DNA of 64,000 nucleotides from Euglena gracilis (GCA_039621445.1 CP154955.1:28224725-28288724); one strand, 5' to 3'. Numbered from the stretch's first letter, positions 52,815 to 62,809 are shown. A program made the numbers and translations. The notes: a model not told the origin generated them from the sequence alone.

Positions 52815-52965
52815 ATCAGCAGTTCATTTGCGCCAATGCGCGCATCACGTTGTTTGTGGGCGCAAATGCGCAAATGAACCACCTGCTGAAGTTCCAGAAT
52901 TTAACAAGTGGTTCATTTGCGCATTTGTGCCCATCAACAACGGGATGCACTCCAATGTGCAAATC
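52815..52965. repeat. Palindrome cluster with GCGCAAATGCGC
   Basis: GTTCATTTGCGCCAATGCGC..GGGCGCAAATGCGCAAATGAAC followed by GTGGTTCATTTGCGCATTTG; alternating orientations able to form several hairpins. Confidence 0.8.
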
Positions 52966-53420
52966 AACCACAATGGAGTAATAAAACAGCGACATCACTG
53001 GGCCCCGCAACAACTACCTTTGATGGTTTCTGAATGGGTTCAACCCAAACGACCACACCATCTTCTCCAACATCAGGTATTAGGGGACCAATTCTACTCT
53101 AGTGACGGGTCCCAGGAAAGTTTGAGGATAGAAGATCTCCTGAAGGTTACGCAACCACCCGATAACGGTGCACGTCCTCCGGCACCGATTTTAGGACCCC
53201 AAAGGCTCTGCTGCTGGCCGCGCGGCTTGGGCTCCACTGCTGCAGCCAAATCAGCAGCTGCTGCTGCTGCTGCACCCACCAGGTCGGCATCCACCTCTCC
53301 GGTGCAACGGCACCCACCGAAGCGGCCATGTTATTCCACGCAACTGGGGCGTGAGACTGGGGGGGGACGACGTGGTGCCAGTACATGGCAACCAACAGCC
53401 GGAGAGAGATAGCCCTCAAA
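52966..53420 (+). CDS. Weak candidate coding segment with poly-Ala run
   Basis: The + frame reads GDQFYSSDGSQESLRIEDLL, KVTQPPDNGARPPAP, then an Ala run from GCTGCTGCTGCTGCTGC and a Pro/Thr/Arg-rich end stopping at 53412. The minus strand is also open in two frames, so the triplet repeat may explain the openness. Function unknown. Confidence 0.2.
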
Positions 53421-53604
53421 CACCCGTTATTTTGGGTGCAAGGAAGTGTTGAGCCTTACCACTCGATTCATTGCATGAAAGCTGTGGGGTTTACCCCCCA
53501 CAAATTATGCACAAAAACTGGTGTGTTTTACGTTTTTCAAGGGAAAATGGTGGAGAATGACCAGAAAACGGACTCCGGCCCGACGCATCCCGGGTATTTC
53601 AGGT

Positions 53605-53885
53605 GGCAGCAAGATTCCACTTGCCCCCCCGGGGGGGGGGGGGGCAAGTAGAATATCTAGGGGGGGGGGTCAAAATTTTTGTGTTAATGATGGAATAGGG
53701 TTAGGTGCGCGAGTTAGGCCTAAGGTTAGGTCTAACTTATAGATGTGTGTAAGGTGTAAAAGTTAGGGTTAGGGTTAGGCTGAATGCACGCACCTAACCC
53801 TACTCCATCATTAAAGCAAAAAAAATTTTGACCCCCCCCGGAGATTCTATTTGCCCCCCGGGGGGGCAAGTAGAATCTTGCTGCT
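53605..53885. mobile_element. Palindromic MITE with perfect 8-bp target-site duplication (family P, copy 2)
   Basis: 281 bp flanked by TTTCAGGT (53597-53604 and 53886-53893). Ends GGCAGCAAGATTC / GAATCTTGCTGCT. Each arm is a self-hairpin (CACTTGCCCCCC..GGGGGGCAAGTAGAA). Internal inverted pair GTGTTAATGATGGAATAGGG / CCCTACTCCATCATTAAAGC shared with 6327-6616. The core contains AGTTAGGGTTAGGGTTAGG. Confidence 0.9.
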
Positions 53886-54104
53886 TTTCAGGTACCAATC
53901 TTTGACTTCTTGTAACGCAGTACTGTTGCAGAAAAGGTGCCGAACAGCCACAGGTCGTTACATGTCATCAATTCATTACATTTAATTGCCAAACGGATGA
54001 GGCCAAAAACAACAGGCCTTGTGTTGTGCAAATGTACACACGTAAGGTAAGGTAAATTTTCGCCAGTCAGATGCCGTGTTCAAATGAACAGTACACACTA
54101 CCTC

Positions 54105-54548
54105 TCACCACAAATTCGCATTTGTGCGCACCAGCATAATTTTCTGCGTGTGCGTTGAGGCTCGCACACACCGCACTATTTTGAAGTGAATACTTAAATG
54201 TTGATTTGAGCATTTGTGTCCACCAACATATTTTTGTTTGTTGGTGCGTGCATATGCGCGCACCAACATGCCTCTCACGTTCAATAACCTCGTGGGGTCA
54301 TGGTCCTCGTCAGTGTCTTTTAACACAGACATGTTGTTCATTGTCTCCCATGCACAAACCATCCGCATACCAGGTTCCCCAAGTGGTTGGTGCGCGCATT
54401 TGTGCCCACCAACAAAATTTGTTTGTTGACGCATTTGCACCCACAAACATGTCATTTTAACTTCAAAGTTTTGCATTGTGTGGGCGCAAATGCACCCACA
54501 ATCAAATTGTGTTTGTGCGCGCATTTGCGCCCACAAACACACACCAGT
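54105..54548. repeat. Array of GCGCAAATGC palindromic hairpins
   Basis: At least six units of the type TTGGTGCGCGCATTTGTGCCCACCAACA or GTGGGCGCAAATGCACCCACAA, in alternating orientation, spaced by 30-150 bp. Confidence 0.8.
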
Positions 54549-54579
54549 GGCGTGACGGCTGGCTGATGTAAACCCCCTC

Positions 54580-55045
54580 CCATTTATACCGACGGGTAGG
54601 TATGTCACTTTCACATTCCTTGAAATCCCAGGGGGGTCGGTATAAATGGGGGAGTCGGTATAAATCGGTCATGGTGCTCAACTGGGGGGGGGGGGGCTGG
54701 GACGAGGCGACGTGCATTTATCCTTTCCCCCAATTTCTCGTCCAACCCCCAAAAAACAACAGTTCATCTGTTCACATTTTGCCAAAAAATTAGGCGCCAG
54801 GGGGACCTGAGTCCTTTTTTGTGTTTACTGCGACCTCCTTTTGCTTTGTGTGCTTTGCCTTTGTGTGCAACGGATGCAAGAGAGGGGGTCGGTATCAATG
54901 GATTTCTTTTGATTTTTCCAAGGGTGGTCGGTATAAATGGGGGAGTCCGTATAATGGATTATAATGGATTTCTTCTGATTTTTCTGGGGGAGTCGGTGTA
55001 AACGGAGGGGGGGGGTCGTTCTAAGTGGGGGGGGTTTAGTCTGTA
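54580..55045. repeat. GTCGGTATAAATGG short repeats
   Basis: GGTCGGTATAAATGGGGGAG occurs repeatedly at 54637-54670 and 54885-55010. Two units are linked by ATGGATTTCTTTTGATTTTTC; an inverted partner TTTATACCGAC is at 54583. Confidence 0.75.
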
Positions 55046-55433
55046 GTGTGTGATGTAATAAGGCTCTGTCTGTCCTTACGGGCGGCTGCAGTATCCAAGC
55101 CAGTTCCAAGTGTCGTAACAGCGGGTGTGTGCTTCCAACCTGTTTCACATCTGACTGCACCAGCTCACCCTCCGCCCTCTTCGCATTACTCGGTTCCAAA
55201 AACATCGCAAAAATATAAATTTGCGCAAATGCGCCCATTTCAAAGAAAAAACCCTTAAGTGCGAATCCGGCCGCCTAGTTGTCGTATTTCAGGTCTATGT
55301 GCATGTCCCAATGCCTGCAAAAATTGTGCAAATTACAATGGGAATCAAGCCCCGGTTCGGACCGAAGGTGGGTCCACCCTTAATTTTATATGTGGTTGGT
55401 GCGATATATTTTTCCTTTTTATTTTAGCCAGTG

Positions 55434-55510
55434 CAAAAAAAATAAATAATAATAATACCAATTATAATAATAATAATAAATAATAAAAATAATAATAATA
55501 AAAAATATTT
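55434..55510 (+). repeat. (AAT)n tract
   Basis: AATAATAATA-type sequence over about 75 bp. Confidence 0.9.
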
Positions 55511-55847
55511 TTTTGTGTTTGAAAAATTTTCTCGTTCAATTTTTGCATTTTTTATATGTTTTTTTTTGCATATTTCTTTGCACACACTGGGTTATGCACA
55601 TAACTGTTGGGTTCAGACTTCTCAGCCAAAATGATTCTGTCCAAATGCCCCAGAAATCACAAGAACACCGTCTTTTGACCGCATTCTGTGTGTGACATTT
55701 TCCCAAAAAAATTTTGCAAATGGGCTGGATGCCTTCCTAGTTTTTGTTTTGCGGTAGATAGCTTTCCTTTCTGCTCAAATTTCCAATTAGAGCGCGATTT
55801 TGTTTGCATGCTTTTTTTTTTTAATAATTTTGAACGTCTTCTTCAAG

Positions 55848-55944
55848 GTGCAGGCCGGATCTAAGCCCTGGGACGGAACAAGCATTTTGTTCCTGGAGGA
55901 CAATGCTGTGCTGGATGGTACCGCTGCGCACGGCCACACCATTG
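55848..55944 (+). CDS. Candidate exon, possibly cytoplasmic part of the secreted/membrane protein
   Basis: Follows CTTCTTCAAG and reads VQAGSKPWDGTSILFLEDNA, VLDGTAAHGHTIG to a GTCAGG donor. GC-rich and clean like other true exons, hydrophilic. If the gene at 39935 continues past its putative membrane helix, this could be tail sequence; 6.7 kb of repeats would then be intron. No recognised domain. Confidence 0.4.
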
Positions 55945-56039
55945 GTCAGGCGTTGGTTGGGTTCTTTTGGCCTTGTCCTGTGCTCACCCCAAAATTGGTT
56001 CCCTGGAAAAAGAGGAACAGTGGGGGGGGGTAGATTTTA

Positions 56040-56300
56040 GTTCAGCCCTGCTTGGCAACAAGCATATTTCTTCTCAGCCAGATAGGGAAGACATACCAAT
56101 ACATCTCTTTAAGGTTTTGCAGACCTTTCGGGTGGGGCTGTTGCAGCCAGCTTCGATTTTGGACCAGCACCCCCCCCCCTAGGGGGTGCTGCTGGCCAGC
56201 ACCTGTTTTGCAGGATCCAGCCCAAAAACTTAGGTGGCCAAACTCGCACTTAAGGCTTTGATTTTTAGCTTGCACTTTGGCGCAAATTTCCAAACTTTTT
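56040..56300. repeat. Repeat family B copy adjoining a GCGCAAATTT module
   Basis: GTTGCAGCCAGCTTCGATTTTGG, C-run, CTGGCCAGCACCTGTTTTGC, then CTTAGGTGGCCAAACTCGCA, CTTAAGGCTTTG and GGCGCAAATTTCC. Confidence 0.6.
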
Positions 56301-56858
56301 GAGACCAGGCAGTGAAACCCACCCTTTTGACCCTCTGGTTCCGCGGAGACCCTCCACAGTGGCGTGTGCATCATTTGCCGATGTTGGGACCCGGGGAACA
56401 GGCCCAATTTTGGTGTTTTTCAACCTGTGCACCATTTTAAAAAAGGTTCAAAACCCTGGGTTTGAACTCCGGGTCACGTGAATTTTCCAAAAATTGGGCC
56501 AAAACCCCCGTTGCGAGTCTCTCGTTTTTGAAGCCCTGACTGTGTTCCCCGGATGGTGCTACACAGGCTGGGTGCAATTTGGCCCTTTTTGTTGCTTTTT
56601 TTTTGGGCTCTGCGATGTGTCCGTTAAGGGTTGCCTGCTGAGTCATCCAGGGGGTGGACTCTGCATACACGTTGTGAAAAGTTGGGAAAACGGCATGCCA
56701 CAGAGTTGTGATGCCTGGGTGTTTGAAGTGCGAGGCGGTACAGCGGGAAACACCCAGGTTTGGGGGGTTGGGGGGATTGAGGGCAAGCCCCGGGCCTGTC
56801 CCAATGTCTGGTGAGCAACACCGGGGCCCCCACTGCCTGGCACAGAAGGCAATGTTTC

Positions 56859-57327
56859 AGGACATTGCGCTTAAGCGCAATAGTTTTACCTTGCACTTAA
56901 GCACAATGTAAAACAGAAGCCCCCTGAGCTTATGGGAGTCACTCTGATGTGTTACGGTGTGTTGGGGGCCCCTCTGTGAACGGCCAGTGTGCGGGCTTGG
57001 TGAGGAAATACATTGCACCGAAGCGCAATGGACATGCCTACATAATGCACTGCTTGTTCATCCAGATTACACGTCAGCTGCCTGTTTGCACTTCTCATTT
57101 TTTGTATGATATTTTGCGCTTCGGAGCAATGTATTTCCTCACCGAGCCCGCACACTGGCCGTTCAGAGAGGGGGGCCCAACAGAGCATCAGAGGGACTCC
57201 CATAACCTCACGGGGCTTCTGTTTTACATTGCGCTTAAGCGCAATGTAAATACATTGCGCTTAAGCGCGATGTAAATACATTGTGCTTAAGCGCCAGGTA
57301 AAACTATTGCGCTTCAGCACAATGTCC
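56859..57327. mobile_element. Large foldback element (GCGCTTAAGCGC family), copy 1
   Basis: Inverted arms of about 170-210 bp. The left arm starts AGGACATTGCGCTTAAGCGC and runs through AAAACAGAAGCCCC, ATGGGAGTC, GAACGGCCAGTGTGCGGGCT and GAGGAAATACATTGC; the right arm carries the same words reversed and complemented. About 75 bp of unlike DNA separates them. The right arm has two extra ACATTGCGCTTAAGCGCAAT units. TTTC lies on each side (56855-56858 and 57328-57331), a possible 4-bp target duplication. Confidence 0.85.
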
Positions 57328-57331
57328 TTTC

Positions 57332-58112
57332 AAAAAATGGCAGTACTGTGTGAGAAGGTGGGGGATAGAAGAGAATGATATGGGGTTTGAGTGCTGCTGT
57401 GTCGTTTGATGCTTTTGAACTATTCAGTCGCTGGGGAGGAAGTGGTTGTTACAATAAGACGCATCGTGGGCGGTAGGCTGTGGAGCCTCAGTGACCTTGC
57501 ACTCAGTGCACAAAGTGGGTTTTTTTGGGATGTTGGCAGAAAGACCTGTTTCGGCTGAACAATGCCCTCCATCTGCCCGATGGCATGTGGCTGTCTGGTG
57601 GGTTGCAAATTACCGAAAAAAGGTGTGTCAGCATGTCTTCCTTGATGGACCCTTCGATTTCTCAATTCCATTCACTCATCCTTAAAGTTGTGTGCTTCAA
57701 TTCCTGGGCGAGAAAAGGGGGGTGGCGAGCTTCTTTAAAACACCCTTTCGACGCCTAAAACTGCCTCCTTGGCTGTAATTCCCAGGGTTCATCTGGTACC
57801 TGTTCTTTTCAAAACAGATATTTTCGGACTTTCAAAAGTCACTCAAGAAGAAGGGCCCCTCAGGCATGCTTAATTGCGAAGCAAGGGGAGGAACCTCCGG
57901 CACTGGCAGTTGGGCTCACAACGCCCAGGACAAGAGGCGTCTGGGTATGAAGAAGTTGGTGGTTGCTTTCACACACCAGGGGGTGGCTTCCTGTCCCAGG
58001 CAAAGCCTCCCTCCACTTTAGCTCTGTTCGCTCTGGCAATGCGATGCTTCCAAGACTGCTCTCTCCACCCACAGTGATGAAAATAAGAAGTTAGAAATTG
58101 GTGCCCATTGTG
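57332..58112. other. No supported gene
   Basis: Short frames on both strands (for example VGFFGMLAERPVSAEQ around 57515) without splice context. Ordinary mixed composition between two foldback elements. Confidence 0.35.
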
Positions 58113-58489
58113 CCAAAGTGCAATGGGCAGGCTTATGCAGAATGAAAATTTAAGAGTTACATTGCGCCAAAGCGCAATAAAAATACTATTTTAAAACTGT
58201 AACAGCAGCGTGGGTGTTGCGCCGACGCGCAATGTTGGCCAATTCTGACGCAACGTGACCGAGAGTAGGCTTCCGTCTCTCTGTCCTGGATTTTTGTGCT
58301 CTATTCCCTCTGGTGTTCATACTCTACCAGGGCCTTCCTTTTCCTCTGCTTTGAGATGAATTTCAAACAGTTATTGCGCTTCGGCACCCACACCAATGTA
58401 AAGTTGTAAAATTTGTATTTGTGCTTTGGCGCAATATAACTCTTAAATTTCCATTTTTCATAAGCCTGCCCATTGCGCTTTGGCGCAAT
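58113..58489. mobile_element. Large foldback element (GCGCCAAAGCGC family), copy 2
   Basis: The left arm CCCATTGTGCCAAAGTGCAA, GGGCAGGCTTATG, AATTTAAGAGTTACATTGCG is mirrored at the right by GCGCAATATAACTCTTAAAT, CATAAGCCTGCCCATTGCGC. Arms are about 130 bp around about 120 bp. Short palindromes TTGCGCCAAAGCGCAA sit inside the arms. A further GTGCCAAAGCACAAAG hairpin follows at 58577-58640. Confidence 0.85.
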
Positions 58490-59364
58490 GGAAACACATG
58501 TTGACATATACGTTGTTGTCATTGTGCAAGTGCGGCAATGGTCACCCACGTGTTGAATTACAAAAAAGTAAAAAATTTGTGCCAAAGCACAAAGTGTTTT
58601 ATTTTTTAAATGAAAAAATCTTTGTGCCAAAGCGCAAATGCACAGTGGAGTCCCCTCGTTTCATCACCTGGTGCTTTGTGTTCATGCACACTGGGACCCG
58701 GGAGCGCTGTACCCGTAGATTGTGGAGTCCCAAGTCGTTGGTTTCGTCCCCAGGCCCTGGGGGTGCAGGGAGACACTAATTTGGATTGTCTCAAGTCTCA
58801 GGCCACGGTGTTCGAAAACAGAAAGTTTTTTTGGGATTTGCGTGTCGGCGCAAATTTACAGTCATTTTCAAAGCTAAGTGCGAGTTTGGCTGCCCAAGAA
58901 TTTTGGTGCAATGCACCGAACTTTTTTTTGAAAAAAGTGTTCAAAATGATAAAAAAAATGTCGTTTTGTGGGTGTTTTGGGTGTTTTTTTTGTGTTTTTT
59001 TTTGTCAGATACTCAGCTTTCAAAGCTGTTGTTCCCAGGTCAAAAAATTTTTAGGCATTTGTCCAGTTTTGGCCTAGCCTGGCCCCGCTCAGGCCAGGCG
59101 GGGTCCACCCCCCCCCCCACTGGGTAGGGGCGGGCCAGCCAGACCAAATTTCTAGCCAGCCCAAATTCCTGGCCCTAGCCCAGCGACAGAAGTTATGCAA
59201 ATGGGTGTGTGAAGGATTATTCAAAACATTGGTTTTGTTGCCGAAGGGTCTTCCCATGCAAAGTGTCACAGTGGGAGGGGGACGACACCCCATCCCTCCA
59301 CCAGACCTAACGGACAGCTTGTCTCCAAGGAATGAAAGAGGGACAAGGGATATAACGAAGCCTG

Positions 59365-59480
59365 CCAGTGCAACCAGTTGTTATGGACCCAAGCACGTCG
59401 CCAACTCCAACCTCAAGTATGACGCCCACCAGAACATGCTCCGGGACAGCCAGTGCGACACACACCGCGACTACGAATAG
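59365..59480 (+). CDS. Candidate terminal exon or ancestral minisatellite unit
   Basis: One frame reads ATSCYGPKHVANSNLKYDAH, QNMLRDSQCDTHRDYE and stops at 59478; another (SPTPTSSMTPTRTCSGTAS) resembles the 18-residue unit of the minisatellite that begins 520 bp downstream. The DNA words CCTCAAGTATGACGCCCACCAGAA and ACCTGTTCGATGACACCGAC are alignable. Either a real 3' exon or a diverged unit. Confidence 0.3.
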
Positions 59481-59995
59481 GCCACACAACCTGCTCTTTC
59501 CGTTTTCTGAATGTTTGATTTTTTTTCCTCGCCAGTGTATTTTGTTTGTTCTGAAACACAAAACTACATCAACATTAAAAAAATGACGGAAGAATTGGGA
59601 ATGGTCTTCTGGCTGTTCTTCGAGTCAGAGAGGCATTGCTTTGGCCATTCATTTTTGTTTTTAATTTTCTTTCACTCTGCAGAAATAACAATGCACAGCA
59701 TCACGCTTTGGAGTCTGGCCGTTTATTCAGATCAAATAATTTTTCAAAAGGATAAGAATATCTGCTTTTTTTATTTTATTCCCATTTCTGGGTGTGGTGC
59801 TATAATATTGGTGTTTTTTTTTTTAGTTATTTGGGTTGAGGTTGGGTTAGGGTTTAAGTTGCGTTCAAAATTAAAACACCAGAGACATGTCAGCATTTCA
59901 GATGAGTGGAAGACCACTAGCTGATTTAGGTGTCCGGGGAGTTTTTCCCCCTGTTTAGGGGTCCCAATTGAGTGGCCTGAGAGCGACGTCCATCA

Positions 59996-61320
59996 AAACC
60001 CTCACCACCAGCCCCACCCTCACCTGTTCGATGACACCGACCAAGCTGCGCACCGTCACCACCAGCCCCACCCTCACCTGTTCGATGACACCAACCAAGC
60101 GGCGCACCGTCACCACCAGCCCCACCCTCACAGCCACAATGACACCGACCAAGCTGCGCACCCTCACCACCAGCCCCACCCTCACCTGTTCGATGACACC
60201 GACCAAGCTGCGCACCCTCACCACCAGCCCCACCCTCACCTGTTCGATGACACCAACCAAGCGGCGCACCGTCACCACCAGCCCCACCCTCACCTGTTCG
60301 ATGACACCAACCAAGCGGCGCACCGTCACCACCAGCCCCACCCTCACAGCCACAATGACACCGACCAAGCTGCGCACCCTCACCACCAGCCCCACCCTCA
60401 CCTGTTCGATGACACCGACCAAGCTGCGCACCCTCACCACCAGCCCCACCCTCACCTGTTCGATGACACCGACCAAGCTGCGCACCGTCACCACCAGCCC
60501 CACCCTCACAGCCACAATGACACCGACCAAGCTGCGCACCCTCACCACCAGCCCCACCCTCACCTGTTCGATGACACCGACCAAGCTGCGCACCCTCACC
60601 ACCAGCCCCACCCTCACCTGTTCGATGACACCGACCAAGCTGCGCACCCTCACCACCAGCCCCACCCTCACCTGTTCGATGACACCGACCAAGCTGCGCA
60701 CCGTCACCACCAGCCCCACCCTCACAGCCACAATGACACCGACCAAGCTGCGCACCGTCACCACCAGCCCAACCCTCACCTGTTCGATGACACCGACCAA
60801 GCTGCGCACCGTCACCACCAGCCCAACCCTCACCTGTTCGATGACACCGACCAAGCTGCGCACCGTCACCACCAGCCCAACCCTCACCTGTTCGATGACA
60901 CCGACCAAGCTGCGCACCGTCACCACCAGCCCCACCCTCACCTGTTCGATGACACCGACCAAGCTGCGCACCCTCACCACCAGCCCCACCCTCACCTGTT
61001 CGATGACACCGGCCAAGCTGCGCACCCTCACCACCAGCCCCACCCTCACCTGTTCGATGACACCGACCAAGCTGCGCACCGTCACCACCAGCCCCACCCT
61101 CACAGCCACAATGACACCGACCAAGCTGCGCACCGTCACCACCAGCCCAACCCTCACCTGTTCGATGACACCGACCAAGCTGCGCACCCTCACCACCAGC
61201 CCAACCCTCACCTGTTCGATGACACCGACCAAGCTGCGCACCATCACCACCAGCCCCACCCTCACCTGTTCGATGACACCGACCAAGCCGCGTACCCTCA
61301 CCACCAGCCCCACCCTCACC
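59996..61320 (+). repeat. 54-bp minisatellite, block 1 (about 24.5 units)
   Basis: Unit consensus CACCACCAGCCCCACCCTCA, CCTGTTCGATGACACCGACC, AAGCTGCGCACCCT (54 bp). A second unit type replaces CTGTTCG with AGCCACA, and minor variants affect CTGCGC/CGGCGC and CCCT/CCGT/CCAT. Because 54 is divisible by 3 and no stop occurs, frames on both strands are open across the array (18-residue repeats such as TSPTLTCSMTPTKLRTLT). These need not be proteins. Confidence 0.95.
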
Positions 61321-61497
61321 CAGGGCGGTCCATAAGGGACAGGAAAGTTTTTTTTTTGTTTTCTTAAGGACCGCCCCCCTTTCGGCCAAAGGGCCGACCA
61401 AGGGCCGGATTGGGACTTGAACGGGGTCCAAAATTTAAAAGTCCAAAAGAAACACATTTTTTGATGATTTGGGTGGATGGGCGATGGTCCAAGGATG

Positions 61498-62328
61498 CAG
61501 GGATCCTCACACGTCCTGAAAAGGAAATTCACGGAAATTCACGGAGGATCACGGAAATGGGCAGAAGGCCATTTTCACGGAAATCACGGAAAGTCACGGA
61601 AATTCACGGATGAGGAGGAGGGTTCGGAAAAAAAAATTGGTCTTTTTTTGAATGTGTTTGGTTTGTGCAGACGCATTTTGATGGGATGCTGCTTAATCTC
61701 TGCCTTTCCAAACAGACAATGTCGTCCAATTCATTTTTTTGTAATTTTTCTTTCCTAGCCAGGACACCCCACTGAAACAGTTGGATTTTTGGGAGTTGGT
61801 GAAGAAGCAAAACCTCACCCAGACAATCACAGATGATTTTGTGGCCGTTTTCCTCCATTCTGGTCTCCCAGTCACAAAACTGGACCTCGAAAGCATCAGA
61901 GGTGTTCTCCAAAAATTCACACAAGTTGAGGGCGTCTGGGTTTTATGATTTTCCACCTTCCGCCCAGGCTGCATGCGGAAGGGTCAATCGCTATATCGGT
62001 CTGCTGACAGGGTTTTGGCAACCCATTTAGGGGCAATCAAGAAAAAAATTCAAGGACAAAAGGTTGTTTTTTCCCCTCCTGTATGTTTTTTATTTTCATA
62101 TACAGGTGTGAATAGGAACTGGGGGATCTCCAGGACTATATTATATATATTATATAAACGATCTGCTGCCACAACCGCCCAAATATGGCTCCAGTGCAGA
62201 ATGGAATGTGGCCTTTGACCTTTTCCAGAAACAGGAAATTCACGGAAAATCACGGAAAATCAGGGAAAATCACGGGAAATCACGGATACATTTTGGCCTC
62301 GGCCAGCACGGATGTGTGAGGATCCCTG
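61498..62328 (+). mobile_element. Inner hAT-like element with transposase fragment
   Basis: 831 bp with ends CAGGGATCCTCACACG / ATGTGTGAGGATCCCTG, inserted in the outer element with a 7-bp duplication AAGGATG (61491-61497 and 62329-62335). The copy at 15884-16165 has this site empty (TAAGGATGCC). Subterminal arrays of AAATCACGG/AATTCACGG lie at 61530-61612 and 62226-62288. Confidence 0.88.
61757..61948 (+). pseudogene. hAT transposase fragment
   Basis: After TTTCCTAG the + frame reads QDTPLKQLDFWELVKKQNLT, TITDDFVAVFLHSGLPVTKL, DLESIRGVLQKFTQ and stops at 61948. The '..f...l..sgLP...ve...ir..l' pattern resembles the N-terminal helical part of hAT transposases that precedes the catalytic domain. 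No catalytic or dimerisation region is present in the element, so it cannot be autonomous. Confidence 0.45.
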
Positions 62329-62480
62329 AAGGATGCCAAGAATCAGTTTTTTTTCCTGATGTCAACCTGTTGTCGCCGAAGAATGCCAAATTTATTTGCC
62401 CATTTTCCTGTATGTTTTCATTCAGTGTGCTGGGACAGCGGAGTTTTTTTATTATATTTATTTGCTTAAAGACCGCCCTG

Positions 62481-62802
62481 CCCTCACCTGTTCGATGACA
62501 CCAACCAAGGTGCGCACCCTCACCACCAGCCCCACCCTCACCTGTTCGATGACACCAACCAAGCGGCGCACCCTCACCACCAGCCCCACCCTCACAGCCA
62601 CAATGACACCGACCAAGCTGCGCACCATCACCACCAGCCCCACCCTCACCTGTTCGATGACACCGACCAAGCTGCGCACCGTCACCACCAGCCCCACCCT
62701 CACCTGTTCGATGACACCAACCAAGCTGCGCACCATCACCACCAGCCCCACCCTCACCTGGTCGATGACACCGACCAAGCTGCGCACCATCACCACCAGC
62801 AA
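62481..62802 (+). repeat. 54-bp minisatellite, block 2 (about 6 units)
   Basis: Continuation of block 1 after the transposon, starting with the target duplication CCCTCACC then TGTTCGATGACACC. Contains one AGCCACA-type unit and a final unit with CTGGTCG. Confidence 0.95.
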
Positions 62803-62809
62803 GCACCTA

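Larger units (their letters stand above)
61321..62480. mobile_element. hAT-like transposon inserted in the minisatellite (outer element, family H)
   Basis: Ends CAGGGCGGTC / GACCGCCCTG, a perfect 10-bp terminal inverted repeat, flanked by the perfect 8-bp duplication CCCTCACC (61313-61320 and 62481-62488). Removing the element and one CCCTCACC restores the minisatellite unit exactly. The 5'-CAGGG terminus and 8-bp duplication are typical of the hAT superfamily. Its outer parts (61321-61497, 62329-62480) match 15884-16165. The middle is a second insertion. Confidence 0.92.

Noticed and set aside
53250-53285. CAG/GCT triplet run as evidence for a poly-Gln or poly-Ala protein
   Set aside because: Three frames across both strands are open, so the triplet run itself cannot choose a coding frame. 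Retained only as a weak candidate on the + strand.
59926-61431. Minus-strand 501- and 525-codon open frames over the minisatellite
   Set aside because: They result from a stop-free 54-bp unit whose length is divisible by three. There is no splice or promoter context, and several frames are open at once.
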